From: Paraktedonobacter sp035294465
Lineage (GTDB): Bacteria; Chloroflexota; Ktedonobacteria; Ktedonobacterales; Ktedonobacteraceae
Direction: 5' to 3'
Length of the DNA: 27,845 nucleotides
Assembly (NCBI GenBank): GCA_035294465.1
Contig: DATGKW010000041.1
Coordinates: forward strand, 1 to 27,845
Positions within the stretch are counted from its first letter, which is position 1. Each line of letters starts with the position of its first letter. A model generated the notes under the pieces. It ran no database searches. It was given only the letters and a program-made list of their open reading frames with translations, and was not told the DNA's origin. Of this stretch, positions 22,219-27,845 are shown piece by piece. Both the position numbers and the translations under genes were made by a program.

Positions 22219-24816
22219 GTGCTTGTTGATGTACTCACCTCCGCCGCCAGCTGGAGCCACGAGCCGCTGTTGACCTACACCATCCCGCCGGAGCTTGCTG
22301 ACGAGATCGCGCCCGGCCAGCTTGTAGCCGTGCCATATGGCGAACGGCTGGTTGAAGGCATTATCTGGCGTCTGCACGACGAAAGGCCCGCGGATAGGGA
22401 TACGCGTCCCATTTCGACGCTGCTTGATCCTTTGCCCGCCCTGCTGCCCCACCAGCGCGCCCTGGCCGAGTGGCTGGCCGAATATTATGTCACGCCTCTG
22501 GCCCACGCGGCCTTGATGATGCTCCCACCCGGCCTGCTGCAACGCTCAAAGATGGTTTTGCAGCTTATCGACACCGATGCCGCCCTGAAACTGGCCGCTC
22601 GCAATGGCGACGAGAGCCGCTTCACCCGTCTGCGCGCGTTGATTGGTCTGCTGCTGGCCGAAGGAGCGCTGGATATCGAGCGCCTGAAAGAAATGCTAGG
22701 GCCTACAAAGGCTCGCGAAGTACTCAAAGAGGCGCGGGAGAGCGGCCTGGTTGAACGAGGTGCGCAACTGCACGATCCCAAAGTACACGCGCGGCGCAAA
22801 CGCGTGGTACGCCTGATCGCTCACGGCGAAAGGCTCGAAGCATGGCGGCAGGCCGCGCGGAACCGCCTGCAACAGAGCCTGCCCGCAGAGGTTGAGCAGG
22901 CGGAAACCGTGGAGAGCCTGAGCAAGCGCCCGCGCCAGAAGAAGGCGCTGCCCGATCCCTGGGCGCTTTCCGCCGCAGATGCCTCGCTGGCGCTGACACC
23001 GCAGAACCAGGCCGGCCTGCTCGCTCAGCGCCAGCTTGTCGCGCTCGATCTGCTGGAACACGACCGGCTCAGCGCCACCACCGGCTCGTACTGGACGCCA
23101 CATATGCTCTGCAAGGCCAGCAGCCTGACTCCTACCCAACTGCAAAGCCTTGTGCGCGAGAACATTATCGCAATCGAAGAGATCGAGATCCAGCGCGACC
23201 CCCTGCTTGGCCGCCTGATCGCGCCCTCGCAGCCGCTGCCGCTCACCCCCGCTCAACGCGTGGCCCTGGAGCGGATTCTTGCCAGCGAGCGCCCTGTGCT
23301 GCTGCATGGCGTGACCGGCAGTGGCAAAACCGAGGTCTATCTGCAAGCCCTGGAAGCCATCATTGCTCGCGGGCAGCGCGGCATCGTTCTGGTGCCCGAA
23401 ATCGCCCTGACCGCCCAGGCCATCCAGCGTTTTGCCGGGCGTTTCCCCGGACGCGTAGCGATTATGCATGGAGCGCTCACCTCTGGCGAGCGTTACGACG
23501 AGTGGCGGCGCATTCGCGAGGGACGAGTTGATGTGGTAATCGGCTCGCGTACTGCCCTCTTCGCGCCGGTGCCGAATCTGGGTATGCTGATTCTGGACGA
23601 GGAACACGAACCGGCTTATAAACAGGATGAACGCCCCCCAACTTATCACGCGCGCAGCGCCGCCCTCGCTCTCAGCAAAATCCTGAATATCCCTCTGGTG
23701 CTTGGCAGCGCTACGCCCTCGCTCGAAACCTATTTTCGTGCCGAGCGAGGGGAATATCAGCTGGTCGAGTTGCCTCATCGCATCGGCGCGAACCTGCCGC
23801 CGGTCGAAGTGATCGATCTGCGCAATGAACTGCACGCAGGCAATACCAGCATCCTCAGCCGGCGTCTGCACAGCGCGCTGCATGACGTGCTCCATCGCGG
23901 CCAGCAGGCCATTCTCTATCTTAACCGGCGAGGCGCGGCCAGTTGCGTGCTTTGCCGCGATTGTGGCTACGTAGCCATGTGCGAGCAGTGCGACATTCCC
24001 CTGACCTATCACACCACTGAACGCTTGCTGCTCTGTCACTATTGCAACAGCCAGCATAAGCCGCTGCGCACCTGCCCGCAGTGCCAGGGTAACAGCGTGC
24101 GTTATTTTGGCCTGGGCACCGAAAAGGTTGAGCAGACCATTGCGCGGGCTTTTCCCGGTGTACGCCTCCTGCGTTGGGACCGCGATACCGCGAAGAACCG
24201 CCGCGCCCACGAACAACTGCTGGATCGCTTCGCCAATCACGAGGCTGACATCCTGATCGGCACACAGATGATTGCTAAAGGTCTGGACATCCCCGGCGTT
24301 ACCCTGGTTGGCGTCATCTCCGCCGATATCGCTCTGATGCTCCCCGACTTCTCAGCCCCCGAACGCTCCTTTACCTTGCTGACCCAGGTCGCCGGGCGCG
24401 CGGGCCGGGGAGCCGAGGCCGGGCAGGTCATCATCCAGACCTTCAACCCGCAGCACTTCTGCATCGACGCCGCCTCGCGCCACAGCTACGAGGAGTTCTA
24501 TACTGCGGAGATCGAGGCGCGCCGCCGCTACGGTTATCCTCCCTTTCGCCAGTTCGTCAAGTTCACCTACGGCCACGAAAATCGCCACCGCGCCCAGAAC
24601 GAGGCCCTGCTCCTGCGCGAAAAGCTCGATAGCTGGATCGAACGCCTCGGCCTGGATGGGACCGACATCGTTGGTCCCGCGCCCGCCGTTATGGAGCGCC
24701 TGCAAGGCAAATATCGCTGGCAAATGATCCTGCGCGGCCACAATCTCCAGCGAATCCTGCGCGTCCTCCACGCCTCCGGCTGGCAGATCGATATCGATCC
24801 GGTGAGTATCATGTAG
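22219..24816 (+). CDS. priA: Primosomal replication-restart helicase PriA
   Basis: The 865-residue PriA has an N-terminal fork-binding domain (1-~105; LLTYTIPPELADEIAPGQLVAVPYG), a winged-helix part, the helicase core and zinc-binding site. Walker A is GVTGSGKT (364-371), motif II DEEH (460-463), GSATPS (496-501). Zinc ligands occur in the pattern C576, C579, C582, C588, C591, C606, C609, C619, C622. Motif V/VI appears as IGTQMIAKGLDIPGVTLVG and QVAGRAGRG. PriA reloads the replisome at stalled or repaired forks. The spacer before the helicase (~110-340) is longer than in E. coli and includes a basic segment (LSKRPRQKK). GTG 22219 directly follows the mutL TAA and uses GGGAGG in the mutL 3' end, so the two genes are probably coupled. 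Confidence 0.97.
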   Translation: MLVDVLTSAASWSHEPLLTYTIPPELADEIAPGQLVAVPYGERLVEGIIWRLHDERPADRDTRPISTLLDPLPALLPHQRALAEWLAEYYVTPLAHAALMMLPPGLLQRSKMVLQLIDTDAALKLAARNGDESRFTRLRALIGLLLAEGALDIERLKEMLGPTKAREVLKEARESGLVERGAQLHDPKVHARRKRVVRLIAHGERLEAWRQAARNRLQQSLPAEVEQAETVESLSKRPRQKKALPDPWALSAADASLALTPQNQAGLLAQRQLVALDLLEHDRLSATTGSYWTPHMLCKASSLTPTQLQSLVRENIIAIEEIEIQRDPLLGRLIAPSQPLPLTPAQRVALERILASERPVLLHGVTGSGKTEVYLQALEAIIARGQRGIVLVPEIALTAQAIQRFAGRFPGRVAIMHGALTSGERYDEWRRIREGRVDVVIGSRTALFAPVPNLGMLILDEEHEPAYKQDERPPTYHARSAALALSKILNIPLVLGSATPSLETYFRAERGEYQLVELPHRIGANLPPVEVIDLRNELHAGNTSILSRRLHSALHDVLHRGQQAILYLNRRGAASCVLCRDCGYVAMCEQCDIPLTYHTTERLLLCHYCNSQHKPLRTCPQCQGNSVRYFGLGTEKVEQTIARAFPGVRLLRWDRDTAKNRRAHEQLLDRFANHEADILIGTQMIAKGLDIPGVTLVGVISADIALMLPDFSAPERSFTLLTQVAGRAGRGAEAGQVIIQTFNPQHFCIDAASRHSYEEFYTAEIEARRRYGYPPFRQFVKFTYGHENRHRAQNEALLLREKLDSWIERLGLDGTDIVGPAPAVMERLQGKYRWQMILRGHNLQRILRVLHASGWQIDIDPVSIM

Positions 24817-24817
24817 G

Positions 24818-25672
24818 CTACTTACCGTTCAAACGGGCAAGCACCGGGGCAAAGTTCTCCATCTGCCTTTCTTGAATCTGAATATATGAGATGCCCAGGC
24901 GCTCACGCTGCTCTAGCAGATGCTCTACGGCTTGCTCTGTGGTCATCGGACGCGCTTCTGCTATCGGCATTCTAGAGAAAGCAGCAGTAGCAGCAACGGG
25001 ACTGTCGGTCAGTTCGATACCAAAGGCGGTTTGCCCAAGCTCTAGCTGTTCAAAGCGCTCGCCGGCAGCCTCCCGTATCCAGCCGAGCTTCTCTTCTGCC
25101 GGAGGAACGAGCAGAATAATATCGGCCTCACGCGCCGCGAGGCGCAGCATGCGGCGACCGGCAGAGCCGATGAGGATAGGTGGATGTGGCTGTTGCACTG
25201 GCCTGGGAAGGGGGCGCAGACCTTGCGTTGAGTAGTATTTGCCGGAGAAATTGACAGTTTCGTTGGTAAAAAATTGTTTGATGAGAGAGAGTCCTTCTGC
25301 AAAGCGAGAGACGCGCACGCCTGCCTCATCAAAGGGAATACCAAGCTGCTGGTAGTCAGACGGCCAGTTGCCCGCGCCCAATCCCAGTTCGACCCGGCCA
25401 TCGGAAAGTTGATCCAGCGTGGCGATTTCCCTGGCAAGCAGGGCGGGATTGCGATAATCATTGACAAAGACGAAACTGCCGACGCGCAGCTTCGTGGTGA
25501 CAGTAGCGGCCACGGTGAGCGCGGTGAGCGCCGCCAGCGGCGTGCCCATCACATCTGGTAAAAGCAGCGAGGAATAGCCCAGTTCCTCGACACGTTGCGC
25601 GAGAGCAAGCCAGGCCGCACGCGACGGAGAACCGCCGGTAACAACGCCGAAACGAAACGCTTTTTTCGCCAT
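24818..25672 (-). CDS. LLM-class F420-dependent oxidoreductase
   Basis: The 284-residue protein has the luciferase-like monooxygenase barrel pattern: RFGVVTGG, LAQRVEELGYSSLLLPDVMGTPLAALTALTVAA, RVGSFVFVNDYRNPALLAREIATLDQLSDGRVELGLGAGNWP, FFSGKYY-like NFSGKYYSTQGLRPLPRPVQQPHPPILIGSAG. The typical F420-binding GAGxx and RNPALLA motifs favour cofactor F420 over FMN. It resembles the subgroup named after MSMEG_2516. The substrate is unknown. ATG 25672 has GAAGGAT upstream. Its stop is one base from the priA stop (24816/24818), so the two transcripts converge without a visible terminator. An 18-bp palindrome lies 35-52 bp upstream of the start. Confidence 0.9.
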   Translation of the reverse strand: MAKKAFRFGVVTGGSPSRAAWLALAQRVEELGYSSLLLPDVMGTPLAALTALTVAATVTTKLRVGSFVFVNDYRNPALLAREIATLDQLSDGRVELGLGAGNWPSDYQQLGIPFDEAGVRVSRFAEGLSLIKQFFTNETVNFSGKYYSTQGLRPLPRPVQQPHPPILIGSAGRRMLRLAAREADIILLVPPAEEKLGWIREAAGERFEQLELGQTAFGIELTDSPVAATAAFSRMPIAEARPMTTEQAVEHLLEQRERLGISYIQIQERQMENFAPVLARLNGK

Positions 25673-25706
25673 ATATTATCCTTCTTTGAAGTCGTTCCAC
25701 AGTTTT

Positions 25707-25724
25707 AGTAAGACGCATCTTACT
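25707..25724. promoter_or_regulatory. Perfect palindrome AGTAAGA-CGCA-TCTTACT, candidate operator
   Basis: Two perfect 7-bp arms around CGCA lie 35-52 bp upstream of the F420-type oxidoreductase start. A palindrome of this size is typical of a dimeric repressor such as a TetR, MarR or HxlR family member. No regulator gene is adjacent. Confidence 0.5.
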
Positions 25725-25851
25725 CTATCACACACCTCTCCTTTCCTCCACGAACCACTCTTTTGATTCTACCACTCTCTCGGGTCCGAACCCATACCCT
25801 GGTATTTTAGTTACCGCGTCCGCCTCGGAATCAAGTGAGCATGGGAAGATG

Positions 25852-25895
25852 AAAAAGCAAGCCCGTCGTGCTTCGCCGGCATGATGGGCTTTGCT
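25852..25895 (-). terminator. Intrinsic terminator after the Rpn-like operon
   Basis: On the minus strand AGCAAAGCCC...GCATGC-type arms pair with GGGCTTGCT across the loop CGGCGAA, with two A-C mismatches and one bulge, and a TTTTT tract follows at 25852-25856. It lies 47 bp past the stop of the C-terminal copy gene. Confidence 0.65.
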
Positions 25896-25941
25896 CATCG
25901 TTGACCATCTTCCTCTGGCCTGCGTGTTCCTCCGCCTTCGT

Positions 25942-26238
25942 TCAGGAATCGTTGCCAGCGTCCATCAACAATCTGCGGGCCACTTCCTCATCTCGCGCAG
26001 AAGCAATACTCACAAGTAAGACGCGCAGCGCATTCAGGTCTGCCATGCGCGAAACCTGCTTCGCGGCCAGCGTCGCTAAGGCAGGAAAATGCAGCTTCAC
26101 GATTTCCTCGATTGCCTCACGCTGAGCCTGACGCCCCTTCTCAAGACCCTCCTCTCGCCCCTTCTCAAGACCTTCCTCTCGCCCTTTCTCTACCCACTCC
26201 TGGTAGACCCAGGAATCCTTCAGCACATCTTCAAACAC
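25942..26238 (-). CDS. Free-standing duplicate of the Rpn-like C-terminal domain
   Basis: The 98-residue product starts at GTG 26238, 6 nt after a strong GAGGAGG (26245-26251). It aligns over its whole length with residues 201-310 of the neighbouring Rpn-like protein (about 73 of 98 identical by eye; the main gap is 12 residues of the GREEG repeat). There is no nuclease core: it is a charged GREEGLEKG coiled segment followed by a helical region (AQREAIEEIVKLHFPALATL...VSRMADLNALRVLLVSI). The 28 nt before the start are identical to the parent, yet the one-base deletion upstream puts them out of frame. Its coding region carries many silent changes, which argues for a maintained gene rather than fresh debris. 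By analogy to small RpnS proteins it could inhibit the nuclease. A decayed remnant is the alternative. Confidence 0.75.
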   Translation of the reverse strand: MFEDVLKDSWVYQEWVEKGREEGLEKGREEGLEKGRQAQREAIEEIVKLHFPALATLAAKQVSRMADLNALRVLLVSIASARDEEVARRLLMDAGNDS

Positions 26239-26287
26239 GGCAAACCTCCTCTTGTACCAGACTTTTCTGGCTCACCTTTGAAATCGC

Positions 26288-26620
26288 TCAAGAGTTTTTT
26301 CCAGCGTCCAGCAATAACTTCCGAACTGTTTCCGTATCTTGCGCACAAGCAATACTAACGAGCAGGACACCCAAAGCGTTGATATCAGACATGCGTGAAA
26401 CTTGCTCAGAGGCCAGTGTTTCTAAGACAGGAAAACGCTGTTTCACGATTCCCTCTATGGCCTCACGTTGAGCCTGGCGCCCTTTCTCAAGGCCCTGCTC
26501 AATGCCCTCCTCTCGTCCCTGCTCCCGGCCTTCCTCTCGTCCCTGCTCACGACCTTCCTCTCGCCCTTTCTCTATCCACTCTTGATAGACCCAGGAATCC
26601 TTCAACACCTCTTCAAACAT
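26288..26620 (-). CDS. Predicted internal in-frame product of the Rpn-like gene (C-terminal 110 residues)
   Basis: Inside the nuclease gene, ATG 26620 (M201) is preceded by GAGGAGG (26627-26633), with a 6-nt spacer. The sequence encodes KRRFA in the long frame, so the ribosome site is made from coding bases. The product would be the charged GREEG-repeat segment and helical end, without the nuclease core. In E. coli Rpn genes an internal start makes a small C-terminal protein that blocks the full nuclease. The same site opens the free-standing duplicate downstream. Internal initiation has not been shown for this gene. Confidence 0.5.
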   Translation of the reverse strand: MFEEVLKDSWVYQEWIEKGREEGREQGREEGREQGREEGIEQGLEKGRQAQREAIEGIVKQRFPVLETLASEQVSRMSDINALGVLLVSIACAQDTETVRKLLLDAGKNS

Positions 26621-27220
26621 GGCAAACCTCCTCTTGTACCAGACTTTTTCTGACTCAGTGGTAAAGGCCAGTCCTCCGACGACCTCGGCCAAGGCCAGCA
26701 AATCTTTATCGCCGCCTTCAGCCAGCCGATCAATCATGACCTTGACTATCTCAGGCTTCTTGCCCCCTCTCGTTAAAGGCAACAAGGGCAACAAGCCATC
26801 CCATCCCAGATCGACGAGCGATTGTGCCGTCACTTCCCACAGCTTAATCACGCGAAAGTGAAACTGATGCACAACACCGCCATCAATGAACGTGCGGATG
26901 TATGGCGTTTCTGCCACCCTGCCCGGACGCAAATACATGAGAAACGAGCATGTTGGCAGGTCATGTTGATGCTCCGCTAACACATTATATTCTAACATGC
27001 GCCGGGGCATCGTTGGATCTTCATAGGTCTGCACTTCCATATGCATCAGCCCCAACTGTCCATCCAGCAACACTTTGACGAGCGCGTCGGCCAGCAGTGG
27101 TTGGACCGTTAGCTCGATGTTCAGCAGGGCTACCAGTTCGGCTCCGGGCATTAACCAGGAGATATACTGCTGCGGCCTCATTCTCAACAGCAGTTTAGAA
27201 AAGCTATCCCACCTTCCCAC
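26288..27220 (-). CDS. Rpn-like PD-(D/E)XK nuclease / putative transposase-family protein
   Basis: The 310-residue protein has an N-terminal PD-(D/E)XK-like core: WDSFSKLL (4-11), D45 in LLADALVKV, E62-x-Q64 in LMHMEVQ, then EDPTMPRRMLEYNVLAE (67-83), all in the order seen in Rpn (recombination-promoting nuclease) proteins. Middle helices (130-200) lead to the tail starting at M201: a charged repeat of GREEGREQ units (219-247) and a helical end. Rpn proteins of E. coli are DNA nucleases linked to recombination and phage defence. GTG 27220 has GGAGGGAG upstream. The gene contains an internal start at 26620 and is followed 49 bp later by a duplicate of that internal segment. The GREEG tail varies by 24-bp units and may change length readily. 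No transposon ends or target duplications are seen. Confidence 0.82.
   Translation of the reverse strand: MGRWDSFSKLLLRMRPQQYISWLMPGAELVALLNIELTVQPLLADALVKVLLDGQLGLMHMEVQTYEDPTMPRRMLEYNVLAEHQHDLPTCSFLMYLRPGRVAETPYIRTFIDGGVVHQFHFRVIKLWEVTAQSLVDLGWDGLLPLLPLTRGGKKPEIVKVMIDRLAEGGDKDLLALAEVVGGLAFTTESEKVWYKRRFAMFEEVLKDSWVYQEWIEKGREEGREQGREEGREQGREEGIEQGLEKGRQAQREAIEGIVKQRFPVLETLASEQVSRMSDINALGVLLVSIACAQDTETVRKLLLDAGKNS
26508..26579. repeat. Tandem 24-bp coding repeat (GREEGREQ units)
   Basis: Two nearly identical 24-bp units (26508-26531 and 26532-26555) and a diverged third (26556-26579) encode GREEGREQ-like octads on the minus strand. They are perfect multiples of three, so gain or loss keeps the frame. 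The downstream copy has fewer units. Confidence 0.8.
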
Positions 27221-27350
27221 ATTTCTCTCCCTCCTCGCGATATTCTTTTTTCCTCACGCAATGGTACCATCTTCCAATCCTCACAACACACTCGACTTAT
27301 CACGTTTTGATATCAATCCATCACGTTCTATTCTCCGATATCCCTTGCCT

Positions 27351-27387
27351 TCAGGGCTATTACGAGCAAATCAGTCTACAGCCCTGA
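27351..27387. repeat. Inverted repeat TCAGGGCT ... AGCCCTGA
   Basis: Perfect 8-bp arms (27351-27358 and 27380-27387) are separated by 21 bp in the divergent gap between the Rpn-like gene and the 27478 gene. It could form a hairpin or bind a regulator; there is no T-tract to make it a terminator. Confidence 0.35.
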
Positions 27388-27431
27388 CACGCGGAGAGAT
27401 TGCATCTCTAAGCCAGTATGTTAAAATAGAA

Positions 27432-27463
27432 ACTCAATCATGTGTTTAGTAAGTTGATTGAGT
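27432..27463. promoter_or_regulatory. Inverted repeat ACTCAATCA-N14-TGATTGAGT before the 27478 gene
   Basis: Perfect 9-bp arms (27432-27440 and 27455-27463) flank 14 bp and end 14 bp before the GTG start, directly before AAAGGAG. As RNA the hairpin would sit next to the ribosome site; as DNA it could be an operator. Confidence 0.5.
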
Positions 27464-27477
27464 GAAAAGGAGTTCCA

Positions 27478-27828
27478 GTGGTGCATACGTTTTCTAAAGA
27501 AGCTCTTGCAAGACCCTCTCAGACTCTTCAGGCAGCGGGCGTATTGCGGGGACAGATCGAGGCGATCCATCGGGCGGCGGAAGATGCGCGCGAAGATGAG
27601 TTGGTGATCGCGGTGGTTCAGGATGACTTGAGTTTTGGTGGCGTCTGGATTGTCGCCCGCGATAGGCTGGTTCAACAACTTCCTCTGGTGGAAGACCAGA
27701 GCGGATGGTCGTTTACCTTTCCGCCCGGCATTTCACTTGCTCAGATTGAGGAACGTTGTCTGGAGTTCACACGCGTCTCGCTCAAGCGCTGGCAAGCGAT
27801 GGACCACTGGGCCAACCGGCAGCAGTAA
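27478..27828 (+). CDS. Unrecognised small protein (116 aa)
   Basis: I do not recognise a family. The protein has an N-terminal helix (ALARPSQTLQAAGVLRGQIEAIHRAAEDARED), a beta-rich middle (ELVIAVVQDDLSFGGVWIVARDRLVQQLPLVEDQSGWSFTFPPG) and a final helix (SLAQIEERCLEFTRVSLKRWQAMDHW). There is no signal peptide, membrane segment or metal motif. GTG 27478 and GTG 27481 are adjacent possible starts, with AAAGGAG 5-8 nt upstream. The GC-rich, codon-biased sequence and strong ribosome site make it a likely gene. It is divergent from the Rpn-like gene, with two inverted repeats in the 257-bp gap. A TAA at 27826-27828 closes it just before the right edge. Confidence 0.7.
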   Translation: MVHTFSKEALARPSQTLQAAGVLRGQIEAIHRAAEDAREDELVIAVVQDDLSFGGVWIVARDRLVQQLPLVEDQSGWSFTFPPGISLAQIEERCLEFTRVSLKRWQAMDHWANRQQ

Positions 27829-27845
27829 AAAAGTTCTTACACCGG

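Noticed and set aside
22696..24240. A 514-codon minus-strand open frame
   Set aside because: It lies entirely within priA, which has a full set of helicase and zinc motifs; the frame is a shadow of GC-rich codon use.
26508..26579. Short regular repeats resembling the start of a CRISPR array
   Set aside because: The units are contiguous 24-bp coding repeats with no spacers and keep the protein frame; no cas genes are present.
26468..26653. Plus-strand open frame of Leu/Pro/Ser-rich hydrophobic repeats, could look like a membrane peptide
   Set aside because: It is the antisense of the GREEGREQ coding repeat of the Rpn-like gene; the hydrophobic pattern is a by-product of complementing Arg/Glu codons.
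26288..27220. The Rpn-like gene as part of a transposon
   Set aside because: No terminal inverted repeats, target duplications or other transposon genes were seen; Rpn proteins are nucleases named 'putative transposase' historically.

Overview
The window looks like chromosome from a member of the Chloroflexota, most probably class Ktedonobacteria. This is inferred from gene content: a membrane-bound Ser/Thr kinase with a lectin-like outer domain, a Cys-tailed RicT, an Rpn-like nuclease with a GREEG-rich tail, HadA/HadB-like dehydratases, an F420-type luciferase-like oxidoreductase, an endonuclease-type MutL and mixed ATG/GTG/TTG starts. No rRNA, tRNA, CRISPR array, integrase or insertion sequence was found. 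Most of the window is housekeeping DNA; the accessory part is the last ~2 kb.

Layout. 1-4644 (minus strand): a GlcG/HbpS-like protein and a two-TM protein form one unit that ends at a 31-bp perfect hairpin. A second unit follows: an orphan ANTAR response regulator, ricT, and a multi-TM SPFH/band-7 protein that runs off the left edge. 4936-6960 (+): transmembrane Ser/Thr kinase, divergent from the glcG-like gene. 6983-9101 (minus): tgt followed by a LipM-like octanoyl/lipoyl transferase. 9573-9875 (+): small double zinc-ribbon protein with a long leader. 10288-15093 (+): two tandem RelA/SpoT homologues. 15148-16365 (minus): primary-type sigma factor, facing the second rel gene across a two-way hairpin terminator. 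16738-17918 (minus): DedA protein translationally coupled to a small membrane-anchored protein. 18043-18981 (+): small J-domain protein and a DUF4388/PATAN-like protein. 19014-19966 (minus): HadA/HadB-like dehydratase pair. 20173-24816 (+): mutL and priA, directly abutting. 24818-25672 (minus): F420-type oxidoreductase. 25942-27220 (minus): Rpn-like nuclease plus a separate duplicate of its C-terminal segment. 27478-27828 (+): unrecognised small protein.

Two things stand out. First, the tandem Rel proteins carry complementary lesions. The upstream one keeps every (p)ppGpp-hydrolase residue but has lost the ATP-binding loop of the synthetase. The downstream one keeps the synthetase and has lost every metal-binding residue of the HD hydrolase. 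This looks like an independent split into an 'eraser' and a 'writer' inside one locus. Second, the Rpn-like nuclease gene contains a strong in-frame internal Shine-Dalgarno/ATG. A diverged duplicate starting at exactly that site sits 49 nt downstream as its own gene. The 28 nt before its start codon are identical to the parent, although they are no longer in a coding frame and the coding parts have diverged. This resembles the gene-within-a-gene inhibitor known from E. coli Rpn loci, here also present as a free-standing gene.

A smaller signal is a pair of long perfect hairpins sharing GGAATGGAG arms and 9-nt loops at the ends of transcription units, possibly a lineage-specific terminator family. 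Starts were chosen by Shine-Dalgarno position, promoter position and domain boundaries, and all motif and promoter calls were made by eye.
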